A stretch of DNA of 64,000 nucleotides from Luteibacter sp. SG786 (GCF_011759605.1 NZ_JAAOYX010000001.1:2223063-2287062); one strand, 5' to 3'; positions 9,168 through 18,143 are shown, counted from the first letter of the stretch. Notes: a model not told the origin generated them from the sequence alone. Program-made: numbers and translations.

Positions 9168-11052
9168 GTTCATCGGCATCATTCATCCGCGCACGGCGGT
9201 CGTCGCCCACGACCTGGCGATGTCTGCGCTCGCGTGGTGGATAGCCAAGGCGTTGCGCTACGCACTGATGCCGGACCTCGCGCCGGTCACCTACCTGCCG
9301 ATGGAATTCCCCATCGTGCTGCTGGTCCAGGGTGCGGTCTTCAACTGGACCGGCCTGTACAAGGGGGTGTGGCGCTTCGCCAGCCTTCCGGACCTATGGA
9401 ACATCATCCGCGCCACGGTGATCGGCGCGCTGATCATCGGCCTGGCCATGGTCATGTACGCGCGCCTCGACGGCGTGCCGCGCTCGGTGCTGCTGGTCTA
9501 TCCGGTGGTGCTCGTGGTGCTGCTGGGCCTTCCGCGCCTCAGCTACCGCTTCTGGAAAGACAGCCGCATCGACCTGTTCCAGTCGGTGCCCACCAAGCGG
9601 GTGCTCATCGTCGGTGCCGATCGCGCCGGCGAGGCGCTGTCACGCGACCTGCGCCGCGACAGTCGTTACAGTGTCATAGGTTTCGTCGACGACAACCTGG
9701 CCCTGCGCGGTGCGCAGATCGGCGGCATCCCGGTGCTCGGCACCGTGGACCAGCTCGCCGAGCTGTCCAAGGCCGTGGCGGTGCAGATGCTGCTGATCGC
9801 CGTGCCGGGCGCGACCACCGCACAGATGCGCCGGATCGTGGCCTTCTGCGAAAGCACAGGCCTGCCGTTTCGCACCGTGCCCCGCCTGGAGGACGTCGTC
9901 GCGGGGCGCGCGCAGTTCAACGAGATCAAGGAAGTGGCCATCGAGGATCTGCTTGGCCGCGACGCGGTGGAGCTGGACTGGACGGCCATCCGCGAGAACA
10001 TCAGCGGCCGCCGGGTGCTCGTCACCGGTGGCGGCGGCTCGATCGGTTCGGAACTCTGCCGTCAGGTGGCACGCCTCGGCGCCAGTTCGCTCACCGTGGT
10101 GGAGATTTCCGAGTACAACCTCTATCGCATCGGTCAGGAACTGACCTCCGCCTATCCCGAGCTCATCTTCAACGGCGTGCTTACCGACGCCCGCGATGCG
10201 ATGGCGGTCAACCGGCTGTTCGAGGAAACCCAGCCGCAGATCGTCTTCCACGCCGCGGCATACAAGCATGTGCCCATGCTCCAGGGCCAGCTGCGCGAGG
10301 CCTTCCGCAACAACGTCATCGGGACCCGCGTCGTGGCCGACGCCGCGGTGCGTTGCGGTGCGGAGTCGTTCGTCCTCATCTCCACCGACAAGGCGGTGAA
10401 CCCCACCTCGGTGATGGGGGCGTGCAAGCGCATGGCGGAAATCTGGTGCCAGAACCTCGCGGCGCATACTTCGACACGTTTCATTACGGTGCGATTCGGT
10501 AACGTGCTGGACTCCGCCGGTTCGGTGGTCCCGCTGTTCCGCCGGCAGATCCGGCAGGGTGGCCCGGTGACCATCACCCATCCGGAGATCTCGCGCTATT
10601 TCATGACCATTCCCGAGGCCTGCCAACTGATTCTCCAGGCGGCCAGCCTCGGCAAGGGCGGCGAGATCTTCGCGCTCGACATGGGCGATCCGGTGAAGAT
10701 CCGCGACCTCGCCGAGCAGATGATCCGCCTGGCGGGCAAGCGGCCGGGCTCGGACATCCAGATCGTGTACACGGGGCTGCGCTCCGGCGAGAAGTTGTTC
10801 GAGGAACTGTTCCATCCGCTGGAGAACTACACGAGCACGACCCACGCGAAGATCTTCCAGGCACAGCATCGCCAGGTGTCCTGGGAACTTCTGCAGACGC
10901 AGCTGGCACGCGCCGAGGAGGCCGTGTCCGCCTTCGACGAAGAAACCCTGCGTCGGTGCGTGTCGCAACTGCTGCCGTCCTTCCGTTGGAGCGAGCCGCA
11001 GACCGACAACGTGCTGCCGCTACGCCGTAACGAAAGTGGAGACATTGCATGA
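9154..11052 (+). CDS. membrane-bound nucleoside-diphosphate sugar epimerase/4,6-dehydratase (CapD/WbpM family)
   Basis: An integral-membrane short-chain dehydrogenase that likely modifies UDP-HexNAc for surface polysaccharide. The product is 632 residues, a normal WbpM-type length. Four N-terminal transmembrane helices cover about residues 15-130; a first Rossmann fold starts at V-L-I-V-G-A-D-R-A-G-E near 150; the catalytic fold starts at V-L-V-T-G-G-G-G-S-I-G-S-E near 288. The active-site region reads STDKAVNPTSVMGACKRMAE, the Ser-Met-Lys variant of the usual Ser-Tyr-Lys triad, typical of this family. The ATG at 9154 has a GAAGGGAG ribosome site. It overlaps the upstream transferase by 14 bases and galU by four. 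Confidence 0.92.
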   Translation: MFLRKFIGIIHPRTAVVAHDLAMSALAWWIAKALRYALMPDLAPVTYLPMEFPIVLLVQGAVFNWTGLYKGVWRFASLPDLWNIIRATVIGALIIGLAMVMYARLDGVPRSVLLVYPVVLVVLLGLPRLSYRFWKDSRIDLFQSVPTKRVLIVGADRAGEALSRDLRRDSRYSVIGFVDDNLALRGAQIGGIPVLGTVDQLAELSKAVAVQMLLIAVPGATTAQMRRIVAFCESTGLPFRTVPRLEDVVAGRAQFNEIKEVAIEDLLGRDAVELDWTAIRENISGRRVLVTGGGGSIGSELCRQVARLGASSLTVVEISEYNLYRIGQELTSAYPELIFNGVLTDARDAMAVNRLFEETQPQIVFHAAAYKHVPMLQGQLREAFRNNVIGTRVVADAAVRCGAESFVLISTDKAVNPTSVMGACKRMAEIWCQNLAAHTSTRFITVRFGNVLDSAGSVVPLFRRQIRQGGPVTITHPEISRYFMTIPEACQLILQAASLGKGGEIFALDMGDPVKIRDLAEQMIRLAGKRPGSDIQIVYTGLRSGEKLFEELFHPLENYTSTTHAKIFQAQHRQVSWELLQTQLARAEEAVSAFDEETLRRCVSQLLPSFRWSEPQTDNVLPLRRNESGDIA

Positions 11053-11936
11053 CCCAACCCCTGCGCAAGGTCGTATTTCCCGTAGCCGGCCTCGGTACGC
11101 GATTCCTTCCCGCGACGAAGGTGGTGGCGAAGGAAATGCTGCCGGTGCTGGACCGTCCGCTGATCCAGTATGCGGTGGACGAGGCCGTGGATGCGGGTGC
11201 CGACACGCTGGTGTTCGTCACCAATCGCTACAAGCACGCGATCGCCGACTATTTCGACAAGGCGTACGAGCTCGAAGAAAAGCTCGCCGAAAAGAACAAG
11301 GACGAACTGCTCGCCATCCTCCGCGGCATCCTTCCGCGCCACGTGCGGTGCGTGTTCGTCACGCAGCCCGAAGCCCTGGGCCTCGGCGACGCCGTGCTGC
11401 GCGCGGCACCGGTGGTGGGCAACGAGCGCTTCGGTGTCATGTTGCCCGACGACCTCATCTGGAACAAAGGCAAGGGCGCGTTGCGCCAGATGGCCGAGGT
11501 GGCGGACGCCAACCAGGCCGGCGTCATCGCCGTGGAGGAGGTGCCCGAGAAGGACACCGACAAATACGGCATCGTCGACGCGAAGGAACGGCTGAACGAT
11601 CGCACCCATGTCATTACGCACATGGTCGAGAAACCCAAGCCCGCCGATGCTCCGTCGAACCTCGCGGTCGTCGGCCGCTATGTCCTTCCCAGCGAGATCT
11701 TCGACTACCTGAAGAACACGAAGGAAGGCGCCGGCGGCGAGATCCAGCTCACCGACGCCATCGAGAACCTGCTGAAGGACAAGGGCAGGGTGCTGGCCTA
11801 TCGCTTCGAAGGCACGCGTTTCGACTGCGGCAACAAGGCCGGCCTGGTGCGCGCCACGATGGCCATGGCGCTGGAAGATCCGAAGCTCGCACCGATCGTG
11901 CGGGAGTTCGCGAACAAGAGCGCCGTTCCGGCCTGA
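11049..11936 (+). CDS. galU: UTP-glucose-1-phosphate uridylyltransferase
   Basis: Makes UDP-glucose from UTP and glucose-1-phosphate, the precursor for exopolysaccharide, LPS core and trehalose routes. The 295-residue product has the nucleotide-binding start V-F-P-V-A-G-L-G-T-R-F-L-P-A-T-K, then K-E-M-L-P-V-L-D-R-P at about residues 31-40, and the sugar-binding stretch G-L-G-D-A-V-L near 112; late on there is the family's G-T-R-F-D-C-G-N-K. It ends the ATGA-coupled lapA-lapB-wecA-like-capD-like-galU run. In xanthomonads ugd often follows; here REP palindromes and an antiparallel amidase follow instead. Confidence 0.97.
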   Translation: MTQPLRKVVFPVAGLGTRFLPATKVVAKEMLPVLDRPLIQYAVDEAVDAGADTLVFVTNRYKHAIADYFDKAYELEEKLAEKNKDELLAILRGILPRHVRCVFVTQPEALGLGDAVLRAAPVVGNERFGVMLPDDLIWNKGKGALRQMAEVADANQAGVIAVEEVPEKDTDKYGIVDAKERLNDRTHVITHMVEKPKPADAPSNLAVVGRYVLPSEIFDYLKNTKEGAGGEIQLTDAIENLLKDKGRVLAYRFEGTRFDCGNKAGLVRATMAMALEDPKLAPIVREFANKSAVPA

Positions 11937-11958
11937 CCGGGTTCACCGTGCCTGGTAA

Positions 11959-11980
11959 GAGCCGGCGTAGCAGCCGGCTC
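11959..11980 (+). terminator. hairpin downstream of galU, possible terminator
   Basis: A perfect 8-bp stem GAGCCGGC / GCCGGCTC with loop GTAGCA. Only a short T-rich stretch (TCTT) follows, so termination would be weak. The stem resembles half a REP unit and a second copy of the right arm, AGCAGCCGGCTCT, follows at 11991-12003. Confidence 0.45.
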
Positions 11981-12008
11981 TCTTGGGAGTAGCAGCCGGC
12001 TCTGTTGT

Positions 12009-12090
12009 GTGGGAGCCGGCTTCGCCGGCGATCCCGCGGCAGCGGGCAGGCTCGCCGCGTGCACCCATCGCCGCTGAAGCGGCTCCCACA
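12009..12090. repeat. REP-like element pair in inverted orientation (BIME-like)
   Basis: Two REP-like palindromes face each other: GTGGGAGCCGGC with TTC loop at the left, then a spacer with CCCGCGGCAGCGGG, then the complement of the unit ending GGCTCCCAC at the right. It fills the gap between convergent galU and amidase genes and could form a long hairpin that stops transcription from both sides. Confidence 0.85.
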
Positions 12091-12118
12091 AAAGATCGCT
12101 CCCTTTGCGATTTCCGGT

Positions 12119-13663
12119 TCAGCGAACCGGCAGCGTCGGCAGGTACTTCGGTCGGCGGAACGCCTTCGCTTCCGCTTCCACGGCCGATGCGATGGAGATG
12201 AGCGTCGGCTCGCTCCACTTTGTGCCGAAGATGAGCACGCCTTCAGGCAGTTCGCCCTCGAAATGCGTTGGAAGCGTCATCACCGGGTAACCCGCCAGGG
12301 CCGCGATTTCCACGACGGGCATCGGGCCGATGAGGGCATCGAGCTTATGGGCAGCAAGTGTTGCGTCGATGCCCTCCGGACCCGTGGTGCGCAGCGCATT
12401 CTCACGCCTCAGCCTGTGTTGCGGATCGTCCGGCGTGCCCATTTGGCTCGCCCACAAGAACATCTCCTGACCAAAGTACTGCATTTCGTGTTCGGCCTCG
12501 CGTTCATTGAATGCGATGAGGTCATCGAGGCTTCGCAATGAGGGCTCGTCGCGAGTGGCGAGGTAGGCTGCGATGTCTTGTTTGAACTCCGTCAGCAGCA
12601 TCGGCAGATGATCGTTTCGCGCCGTGTCGGTGGGAGGGAGCGTCACGGCATCGACGATGACCGCGCCGCTGTTCTCCAGAATCCGCATGGCTTTCTCGGT
12701 GCCTGGATCGAGCGTGCCATCCTGATGGCGCACTAGGCCTATCCGCATGCCTTTCACCCTTCCAGCATCGACATACTGCGTGTAGTCGCTCGCGTGACTA
12801 TCGGCGTCCGCAGTGACGGGGTCGGCGAGATCGGTGCCTGCGATCACGGTCAGTACTGCGGCGGCATCGGCCACGCTTCGCGCCATCGGTCCGACCGTGT
12901 CCTGCGTACGCGACACCGGCACGGTGCCAGCGCGGCTTACGAGCCCTACGGTGGGCTTGATGCCTACCAGCCCCATGGCCAGGGCGGGACTGACGATTGA
13001 ACCTGCCGTTTCGAGCCCAATGGATGCGGTGGCGAGTCCTGCAGCCACCGCCGCACCCGAACCGGTACTCGAGCCAATCGGGTCGCGGTCGAGTACGTAA
13101 GGATGGAGCGTGAAGCCGCCTCGCGCCGACCAGCCGTTAATGGAGGGCCATCCGCGGAAGTTGGACCATTCGCTCAGGTTGGCTTTCCCAAGGATGATGG
13201 CGCCGGCGTTGCGCAGCTTTGTCACGATGGTCGCGTCCCGGTTCGCAGGACGTTCGAGTGCCAACGATCCGGCCGTCGTCCGCATGCGGTCGCCGGTATC
13301 TATGCTGTCCTTCAGCAGGATAGGGATGCCGGTGAGCGCCGTTGACCTTCCGCCCCGGTAAGCGGCTTCCGCCGCGGTGGCGGCAGCGATGGCGTCCGGA
13401 TTGATCTCCAGCACCGAGTTGAGTGTCGGCCCCGAGCGATCGATGCTTTCGATCCGCTGCTGGAACAACCGGGTCATGTCCGTCGGCGTGAGTTCCCCCA
13501 TTGCGTAGGCGCGTTGCAAATCTTCTATGGACAGGTAAGCGTCGTCCACCGTGGGCGTGCGGTAACCAGGGTTTGCAAATGACGAGGGCGGCGTCAGGGC
13601 GGCTGCTAGCGCCATCGCGGCGATAGCATGACTGGCGATACTGCCCTTCTTGCGGAACTTCAT
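12119..13663 (-). CDS. secreted amidase-signature enzyme (copy 1)
   Basis: Hydrolase of the Ser-cisSer-Lys amidase family; the substrate cannot be named. From the ATG at 13663, which has the ribosome site GGAGAGG, the product is 514 residues. A Sec-type signal peptide covers residues 1-30 (K-F-R-K-K, then an alanine-rich core ending S-S-F-A), so it is likely periplasmic. The triad is K118 (G-I-P-I-L-L-K-D), S198 (in G-S-S-T-G-S-G) and S222 (in E-T-A-G-S); the 24-residue spacing between serines fits the family. The usual D-T-G-G-S around the nucleophile is E-T-A-G-S here. It is a tandem paralogue of the next gene (13874-15457), 210 bases upstream on the same strand, and ends in the same L-P-T-L-P-V motif. 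Confidence 0.9.
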   Translation of the reverse strand: MKFRKKGSIASHAIAAMALAAALTPPSSFANPGYRTPTVDDAYLSIEDLQRAYAMGELTPTDMTRLFQQRIESIDRSGPTLNSVLEINPDAIAAATAAEAAYRGGRSTALTGIPILLKDSIDTGDRMRTTAGSLALERPANRDATIVTKLRNAGAIILGKANLSEWSNFRGWPSINGWSARGGFTLHPYVLDRDPIGSSTGSGAAVAAGLATASIGLETAGSIVSPALAMGLVGIKPTVGLVSRAGTVPVSRTQDTVGPMARSVADAAAVLTVIAGTDLADPVTADADSHASDYTQYVDAGRVKGMRIGLVRHQDGTLDPGTEKAMRILENSGAVIVDAVTLPPTDTARNDHLPMLLTEFKQDIAAYLATRDEPSLRSLDDLIAFNEREAEHEMQYFGQEMFLWASQMGTPDDPQHRLRRENALRTTGPEGIDATLAAHKLDALIGPMPVVEIAALAGYPVMTLPTHFEGELPEGVLIFGTKWSEPTLISIASAVEAEAKAFRRPKYLPTLPVR

Positions 13664-13873
13664 GATGACCTCTCCTTGGCTCCGGCTCATATGCCGGCGA
13701 AGGCAACAATGACGCAGGGCCAAGGAGGCGTGGGAGCAGGGAATGCTCCCACATTGCGTAATCGAAAGCCGGGTCACGCCTAGGATTCAGCCTACTTTCG
13801 GATTCGCTTTGCGCTCGCGTTACCTGCCGGCGGTGTCCGTATGATTCGGCGCGGCGAAATGCGGGGGAACGGT

Positions 13874-15457
13874 CTATTGAACCGGCAATGTGGGCAGGTA
13901 TTTGGGCCGGCGGAACGCGTTCGCCTTCCGCTCCACCCCATAGGCGATCGCGATCAGCGTCGGCTCGCTCCATTTCGCGCCGAAGAACACGACGCCGACG
14001 GGCAGTTCGTGCGCGAATTCGACGGGCAGGGTGATCGACGGATAGCCCGCTATGGCAGCGGGTGCCGAGACGCCGCCGACGGTGGGGTCGCCGCTGACCA
14101 CGTGGTCGCCCAATACCAGGTCGTTCACGAAGGCTGGCCCCCAGCTTGGCGCAAGCAGCGCGTCCAGCTTGTCCTTCTTCAGTGCGGCGTCGATGCCTTC
14201 CGGCCCCGCCAGGCGCTTGTTCTTATCGCGCATCGCGACGTACTTCGGGTCGTCGAGCCCGCCCTTCGCCTGCGCGGCGAGGAACAGTTCCTGGCCGAAC
14301 CATGGCATTTCTTTCGCCGCCTCGCGCTCGTTGAAGGCGATGAGGTCGGCCAGTGTCTTCATCGGCTGGTCGGGGCGGGTGGCGAGATAGGCGGCGATGT
14401 CGTGCTTGAACTCGTAAAGCAGCACGTCGATCTCGTGCTCGCTCAGTTCCTTGAGGTGAGGTATCTCCACGTTGTCCACCACGGTCGCGCCCTGCGCCTT
14501 GAGCAGGGCGATGGTGTGTTCGAGCGCCCGGTCGGCATTCGGTTCGATGCCGGCCAGCTGTCGCACCACACCGATGCGCTTGCCGCGCAGTGCGTTGGGG
14601 TCGAGGAATTTCGTGTAATCGGTGGCGTGCTTTCCCGCTTCCGCCGTGGCGGGATCGCGGGCATCGGGTCCGGCGATGGCGCTGAGCACCGCGGCCGCGT
14701 CGGCCACGCTGCGGGCCATCGGGCCGGCGGTGTCCTGGCTATGAGAAATGGGCACGATGCCGCTGCGGCTCACGAGCCCCACGGTAGGCTTGATGCCGAC
14801 GAGGCCGGTCATGGACGCCGGGCAGATGATCGAGCCGTCGGTTTCGCTGCCGATGGCCGCTGTAGCAAGACCCGCGGCCACCGCGGCGCCGGAGCCCGCG
14901 CTCGAACCGCACGCATTGCGATCGAGCACGTACGGATTGACGGTGAGCCCGCCGCGCGCCGTCCAGCCGCTGGTGGCGTGGTTGGAGCGCATGTTCGCCC
15001 ACTCGCTGAGGTTGGTCTTGCCCAGGATGATGGCGCCCGCTTTCCGCAGGCGCGCCGCCACTTCGGAATCGTGCGGCGCGGGTTTTACCGTGAGGGCCAG
15101 CGAGCCTGCGCTGGTCATCATGCGGTCGCCCGTGTCGATGTTGTCTTTCAGCAGGATGGGAATACCGGCCAGGGGGCCTTTGCCCCTGGCGGTACGCGCG
15201 ATCTGCAACGCGTCGGGGTTCGTCTCCAGCACGGCGTTCACGCGTGGGCCGGCCTTGTCGATGGTCGCGATCCGGTCGAGGAACAGGCGTGTAAGCCCTT
15301 CCGGCGTCAGCGCGCCCGACGCGTAGGCGGCCTGCACGGTGGCGATGGAGGCGAAAGCGTCGTCCTCTCCGGCCTCACGCGCTTGGGCCGTCGAAGCCAG
15401 GTGGAACGACAACCCCGTGGCGACAAGCACCAAGGGTCTGGTCCAGCGATGCTGCAT
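13874..15457 (-). CDS. secreted amidase-signature enzyme (copy 2)
   Basis: Second amidase-family hydrolase, probably periplasmic. The ATG at 15457 has a GGGGAAAA ribosome site and starts a 26-residue signal peptide ending S-T-A-Q-A; the product is 527 residues. The triad is K104 (G-I-P-I-L-L-K-D), S185 (G-S-S-A-G-S-G) and S209 (E-T-D-G-S). It shares long matching stretches with copy 1, for example L-T-P-x-x-x-T-R-L-F, A-R-G-G-x-T-x-x-P-Y-V-L-D-R, Q-D-T-x-G-P-M-A-R-S-V-A-D-A-A-A-V-L, and the C-terminal A-F-R-R-P-K-Y-L-P-T-L-P-V, so the pair came from tandem duplication. Relatives are often annotated as 6-aminohexanoate hydrolase or Glu-tRNA amidotransferase-like; neither role is supported by context. 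Confidence 0.91.
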   Translation of the reverse strand: MQHRWTRPLVLVATGLSFHLASTAQAREAGEDDAFASIATVQAAYASGALTPEGLTRLFLDRIATIDKAGPRVNAVLETNPDALQIARTARGKGPLAGIPILLKDNIDTGDRMMTSAGSLALTVKPAPHDSEVAARLRKAGAIILGKTNLSEWANMRSNHATSGWTARGGLTVNPYVLDRNACGSSAGSGAAVAAGLATAAIGSETDGSIICPASMTGLVGIKPTVGLVSRSGIVPISHSQDTAGPMARSVADAAAVLSAIAGPDARDPATAEAGKHATDYTKFLDPNALRGKRIGVVRQLAGIEPNADRALEHTIALLKAQGATVVDNVEIPHLKELSEHEIDVLLYEFKHDIAAYLATRPDQPMKTLADLIAFNEREAAKEMPWFGQELFLAAQAKGGLDDPKYVAMRDKNKRLAGPEGIDAALKKDKLDALLAPSWGPAFVNDLVLGDHVVSGDPTVGGVSAPAAIAGYPSITLPVEFAHELPVGVVFFGAKWSEPTLIAIAYGVERKANAFRRPKYLPTLPVQ

Positions 15458-15588
15458 CGTTTTCCCCTTCGATCGGACGAAGCGTCGCACCCATCTTAAC
15501 CGGGTGCCCCCGGGCATATACTGGCTCAAAGCCATGCTCGCGCGAGAGCCGTGCGCGGGCCCGCCAACGTTACACCAGGGAGTGCCAC

Positions 15589-16293
15589 ATGCGTCGTCTC
15601 CTTCGCCGGCTGCTCGTCGCAGCCGTCGTGTTCTGCGCCGTTCCGGCGCCGGCCGCCGATTCGCAGGCCGTACCCGACACCCTGGCCCAGCGCATCGCTG
15701 CCTGCACGAGCTGTCACGGCGAACGCGGCGAGGGTGGTGACAACGGCTTCAATCCCCGCCTTGCCGGAAAGCCAGCCGGTTACCTGCACCGGCAGATGCA
15801 GGACTTCCAGCGAGGGCTCCGCCACTACGAGATCATGGAATACATGGTGGCGCCGCTGACCGACGCATACATGCGGGAAATCGCGGAGTACTTTGCCGGA
15901 CAGGAGGTACCTTACGCGCGGCATCCGGTGCCGGCGACCACCGCCGCCGCCATGGCGCGCGGGGAAGAACTCGCCACCCGCGGCGACCCCGCGCGAGGCG
16001 TGCCTGCCTGCATGGCCTGCCATGGCCCCAATCTTACGGGGGGCCAGCCCGACATTCCGGGTCTTGTCGGTTTGCCTTACGACTACATCAGCGCGCAGAT
16101 CGGCGCATGGCGCACGGACACGCGCAGCACGGTGGCGCCGGACTGCATGGCCACGATCGCGAACCGCCTGAGCGACGCCGACATCAGCGCCGTGGCTGCA
16201 TGGCTGGCCCAGCGTCCGGTACCGGACGACGCACATCCGGAGCCGGCGGGAAGCGTCAAGCCGCCGCTCCACTGCGGCGTGCTGGGAGGCTGA
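15589..16293 (+). CDS. secreted dihaem cytochrome c (c4-like)
   Basis: Periplasmic electron carrier. The 234-residue product has a signal peptide (residues 1-22, R-R-L-L-R-R then a hydrophobic core ending A-P-A-A) and two covalent haem sites, C39-T-S-C-H43 and C141-M-A-C-H145, each in its own class I cytochrome domain; methionine ligands are available in both halves (for example Q-M-Q-D-F-Q and C-M-A-T-I-A-N-R-L-S-D). The layout matches cytochrome c4-type proteins that are paired with dehydrogenase-linked multihaem cytochromes. The ATG has the ribosome site AGGGAG. Only three bases separate it from the next cytochrome, so they form an operon. No dehydrogenase subunit is nearby. Confidence 0.93.
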   Translation: MRRLLRRLLVAAVVFCAVPAPAADSQAVPDTLAQRIAACTSCHGERGEGGDNGFNPRLAGKPAGYLHRQMQDFQRGLRHYEIMEYMVAPLTDAYMREIAEYFAGQEVPYARHPVPATTAAAMARGEELATRGDPARGVPACMACHGPNLTGGQPDIPGLVGLPYDYISAQIGAWRTDTRSTVAPDCMATIANRLSDADISAVAAWLAQRPVPDDAHPEPAGSVKPPLHCGVLGG

Positions 16294-16296
16294 CCC

Positions 16297-17517
16297 ATGA
16301 AGACATCCAGCCTCCTGTTCGCCTGTTTCGTCCTGCTGCTGTCCGCCACCGCCGCACAAGCCTCCGCCGATGTGCAACGTGGCCAGTACCTTGCCACGCT
16401 GGGCGACTGCGCCGCCTGCCACACGTCGCGCCATGGCCAGCCGTTCGCAGGCGGCAATGTCGTGCCCACGCCGTTCGGAGCGATTCCCGCGCCCAACCTC
16501 ACGCCCGACCGCGAAACGGGCCTCGGCGACTGGAGCGCCGACGATTTCTATCGCGCCATGCATTCCGGCGTCGCGCACGACGGCACGTCGCTTTATCCCG
16601 CCTTTCCATTCACCTCGTATACCAAGGTCACGCGTGCCGACACGGATGCCATCTTCGCCTACCTGCGCAGCCTTCCGGCGGTAAGAAGCGCAGGTACACC
16701 CAACACACTGCGTTGGCCGTACAGCATGCGCTCGCTCATGAGTGCGTGGCGCACCCTTTATTTCGACGAGGGCGAATACGCCACGGATCCGAAACGATCC
16801 GCCGCATGGAACCGGGGCGCATATCTCGTGCAGGGACTCGGCCATTGCAATGAATGCCATACCCGCCGCAACAGCTTCGGCGCGATGGTGCAGGAGCCAT
16901 TCCTCGCCGGCGGCATCGTGCCGGTGCAGAACTGGTACGCCCCCGATCTCTCGATGGGTGCGCACGGCGGACTCGCCGGGTGGACCGAAGCCGACGTGGT
17001 TGCCCTGCTGAAAACCGGCCGTTCCGCCAAGGGCACAGCATTGGGGCCGATGGCCGAAGTCGTCATGCGCAGCACCCAGCACCTTGACGACGACGATCTG
17101 AAGGCCATGGCCACGTATCTGAAATCCCTGCCGGATCGCGAGCCGCAACGCCAGCGCGAATCGGCGGTGGGTGCGCGCGACCTGGCCTTGCGGGGCCAGA
17201 AGGTTTACGCGCAGCAATGCGCCGAATGCCACGCGGACGACGGACGCGGAAAGGGCGACGCGTATCCGCCGCTGGACGGCAACGTATCGGTCACCGATCC
17301 CACGGGCATCAACGCCATTCGCGTCGTCCTGTCGGGCGGTTTCGCTCCTGTCACGAAAGACAATCCGCGGCCCTACTCGATGCCGCCGTTCGCCCAGAAG
17401 CTCACCGACGACGATGCGGCGGCGGTGGTCACGTATATCCGGCAGGCATGGTCGAACAAGGCAACCGCGGTGTCGCCCGCTGACGTGCGCGCTTATCGCT
17501 CCACGCCGGGCGGTTGA
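16297..17517 (+). CDS. secreted trihaem cytochrome c (alcohol/gluconate dehydrogenase cytochrome subunit type)
   Basis: Periplasmic, probably membrane-associated carrier of electrons from an unidentified dehydrogenase to the respiratory chain. The 406-residue product has a signal peptide ending A-A-Q-A near residue 21 and three haem sites, C38-A-A-C-H42, C184-N-E-C-H188 and C308-A-E-C-H312. The first domain has the family phrase G-D-C-A-A-C-H-T and P-N-L-T-P-D-x-E-T-G-L-G-x-W-S, and the last has the YAQQCAECHADDGRGKG form. This matches the cytochrome subunit of acetic-acid-bacterial alcohol dehydrogenase and of FAD gluconate 2-dehydrogenase. Those usually have a C-terminal amphipathic anchor; here the protein ends soon after the third domain. 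Confidence 0.92.
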   Translation: MKTSSLLFACFVLLLSATAAQASADVQRGQYLATLGDCAACHTSRHGQPFAGGNVVPTPFGAIPAPNLTPDRETGLGDWSADDFYRAMHSGVAHDGTSLYPAFPFTSYTKVTRADTDAIFAYLRSLPAVRSAGTPNTLRWPYSMRSLMSAWRTLYFDEGEYATDPKRSAAWNRGAYLVQGLGHCNECHTRRNSFGAMVQEPFLAGGIVPVQNWYAPDLSMGAHGGLAGWTEADVVALLKTGRSAKGTALGPMAEVVMRSTQHLDDDDLKAMATYLKSLPDREPQRQRESAVGARDLALRGQKVYAQQCAECHADDGRGKGDAYPPLDGNVSVTDPTGINAIRVVLSGGFAPVTKDNPRPYSMPPFAQKLTDDDAAAVVTYIRQAWSNKATAVSPADVRAYRSTPGG

Positions 17518-17546
17518 GTTGGAAGGGTTGCCCTATCCGCTGGAAT

Positions 17547-18080
17547 TCAGTCCTGAACGCCTGAGGTCCGAGCCGTTATGACATCCGCCATCGCCTGCCA
17601 GGTGCGAAGGTCCCACGACCGCCGCGCCTGGCCCGAAGGCGAGGGCAAAACGAAGGTGGGAACGTTGGCGAAACGTTCTTCCTGCAAGCCGTAGCCGGTG
17701 CCTTTGCCCAGCGCGGCCGTGCCGCCGTGCTTGCTGGTGAAGGCGATGGCGCCGGGAGCGAAGCGTTCGATCTTCTGGCGCAGTGCCGCGACGTCGAAGG
17801 CATCGACGGGAAGCTCGGCATCGTTGCCGTAGTGGTACTTCGAAAGATCGGTGAGCCCGATGCCGAACGCCGGGAGCAACGGGTATTCCGCAGGTGCGAG
17901 CAGTCGCGGCGTCAGCCCGACCGCGAACAATGTGCGCCAGAACATATTGCCGGGATGCGCGTAATACGCGCCCTCCCGCGCGGAGCGCGTGCCGGCGGCC
18001 GTGCCGCAGAAAACCACCCGCAGGCCGTGTTGCAGCACATCGGGAAGGACGAAGCGGTCGCTGGCGACGTGTGTTGTCAT
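17547..18080 (-). CDS. mug: G/U mismatch-specific uracil-DNA glycosylase (Mug/TDG family)
   Basis: Removes uracil or related bases from G:U mismatches as the first step of base-excision repair. The 177-residue product has motif 1 V-V-F-C-G-T-A-A-G-T-R-S-A followed by Y-Y-A-H-P-G-N-M-F-W, and the second motif L-P-S-P-S-G-Q-A-R near residue 147. In E. coli Mug the equivalents are G-I-N-P-G and N-P-S-G; the catalytic asparagine of motif 1 is replaced here (A-A-G), which is seen in a subgroup of annotated TDG-like proteins. It converges on the cytochrome gene across 29 bases and is divergent from mscS. Family call is good; exact substrate range is not known. Confidence 0.83.
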   Translation of the reverse strand: MTTHVASDRFVLPDVLQHGLRVVFCGTAAGTRSAREGAYYAHPGNMFWRTLFAVGLTPRLLAPAEYPLLPAFGIGLTDLSKYHYGNDAELPVDAFDVAALRQKIERFAPGAIAFTSKHGGTAALGKGTGYGLQEERFANVPTFVLPSPSGQARRSWDLRTWQAMADVITARTSGVQD

Positions 18081-18143
18081 GCGCGAATTTTACGCGAGCA
18101 TGCCGACAAAACGTGGACATCCCTGCCGCTAAGCTAGGATGCC

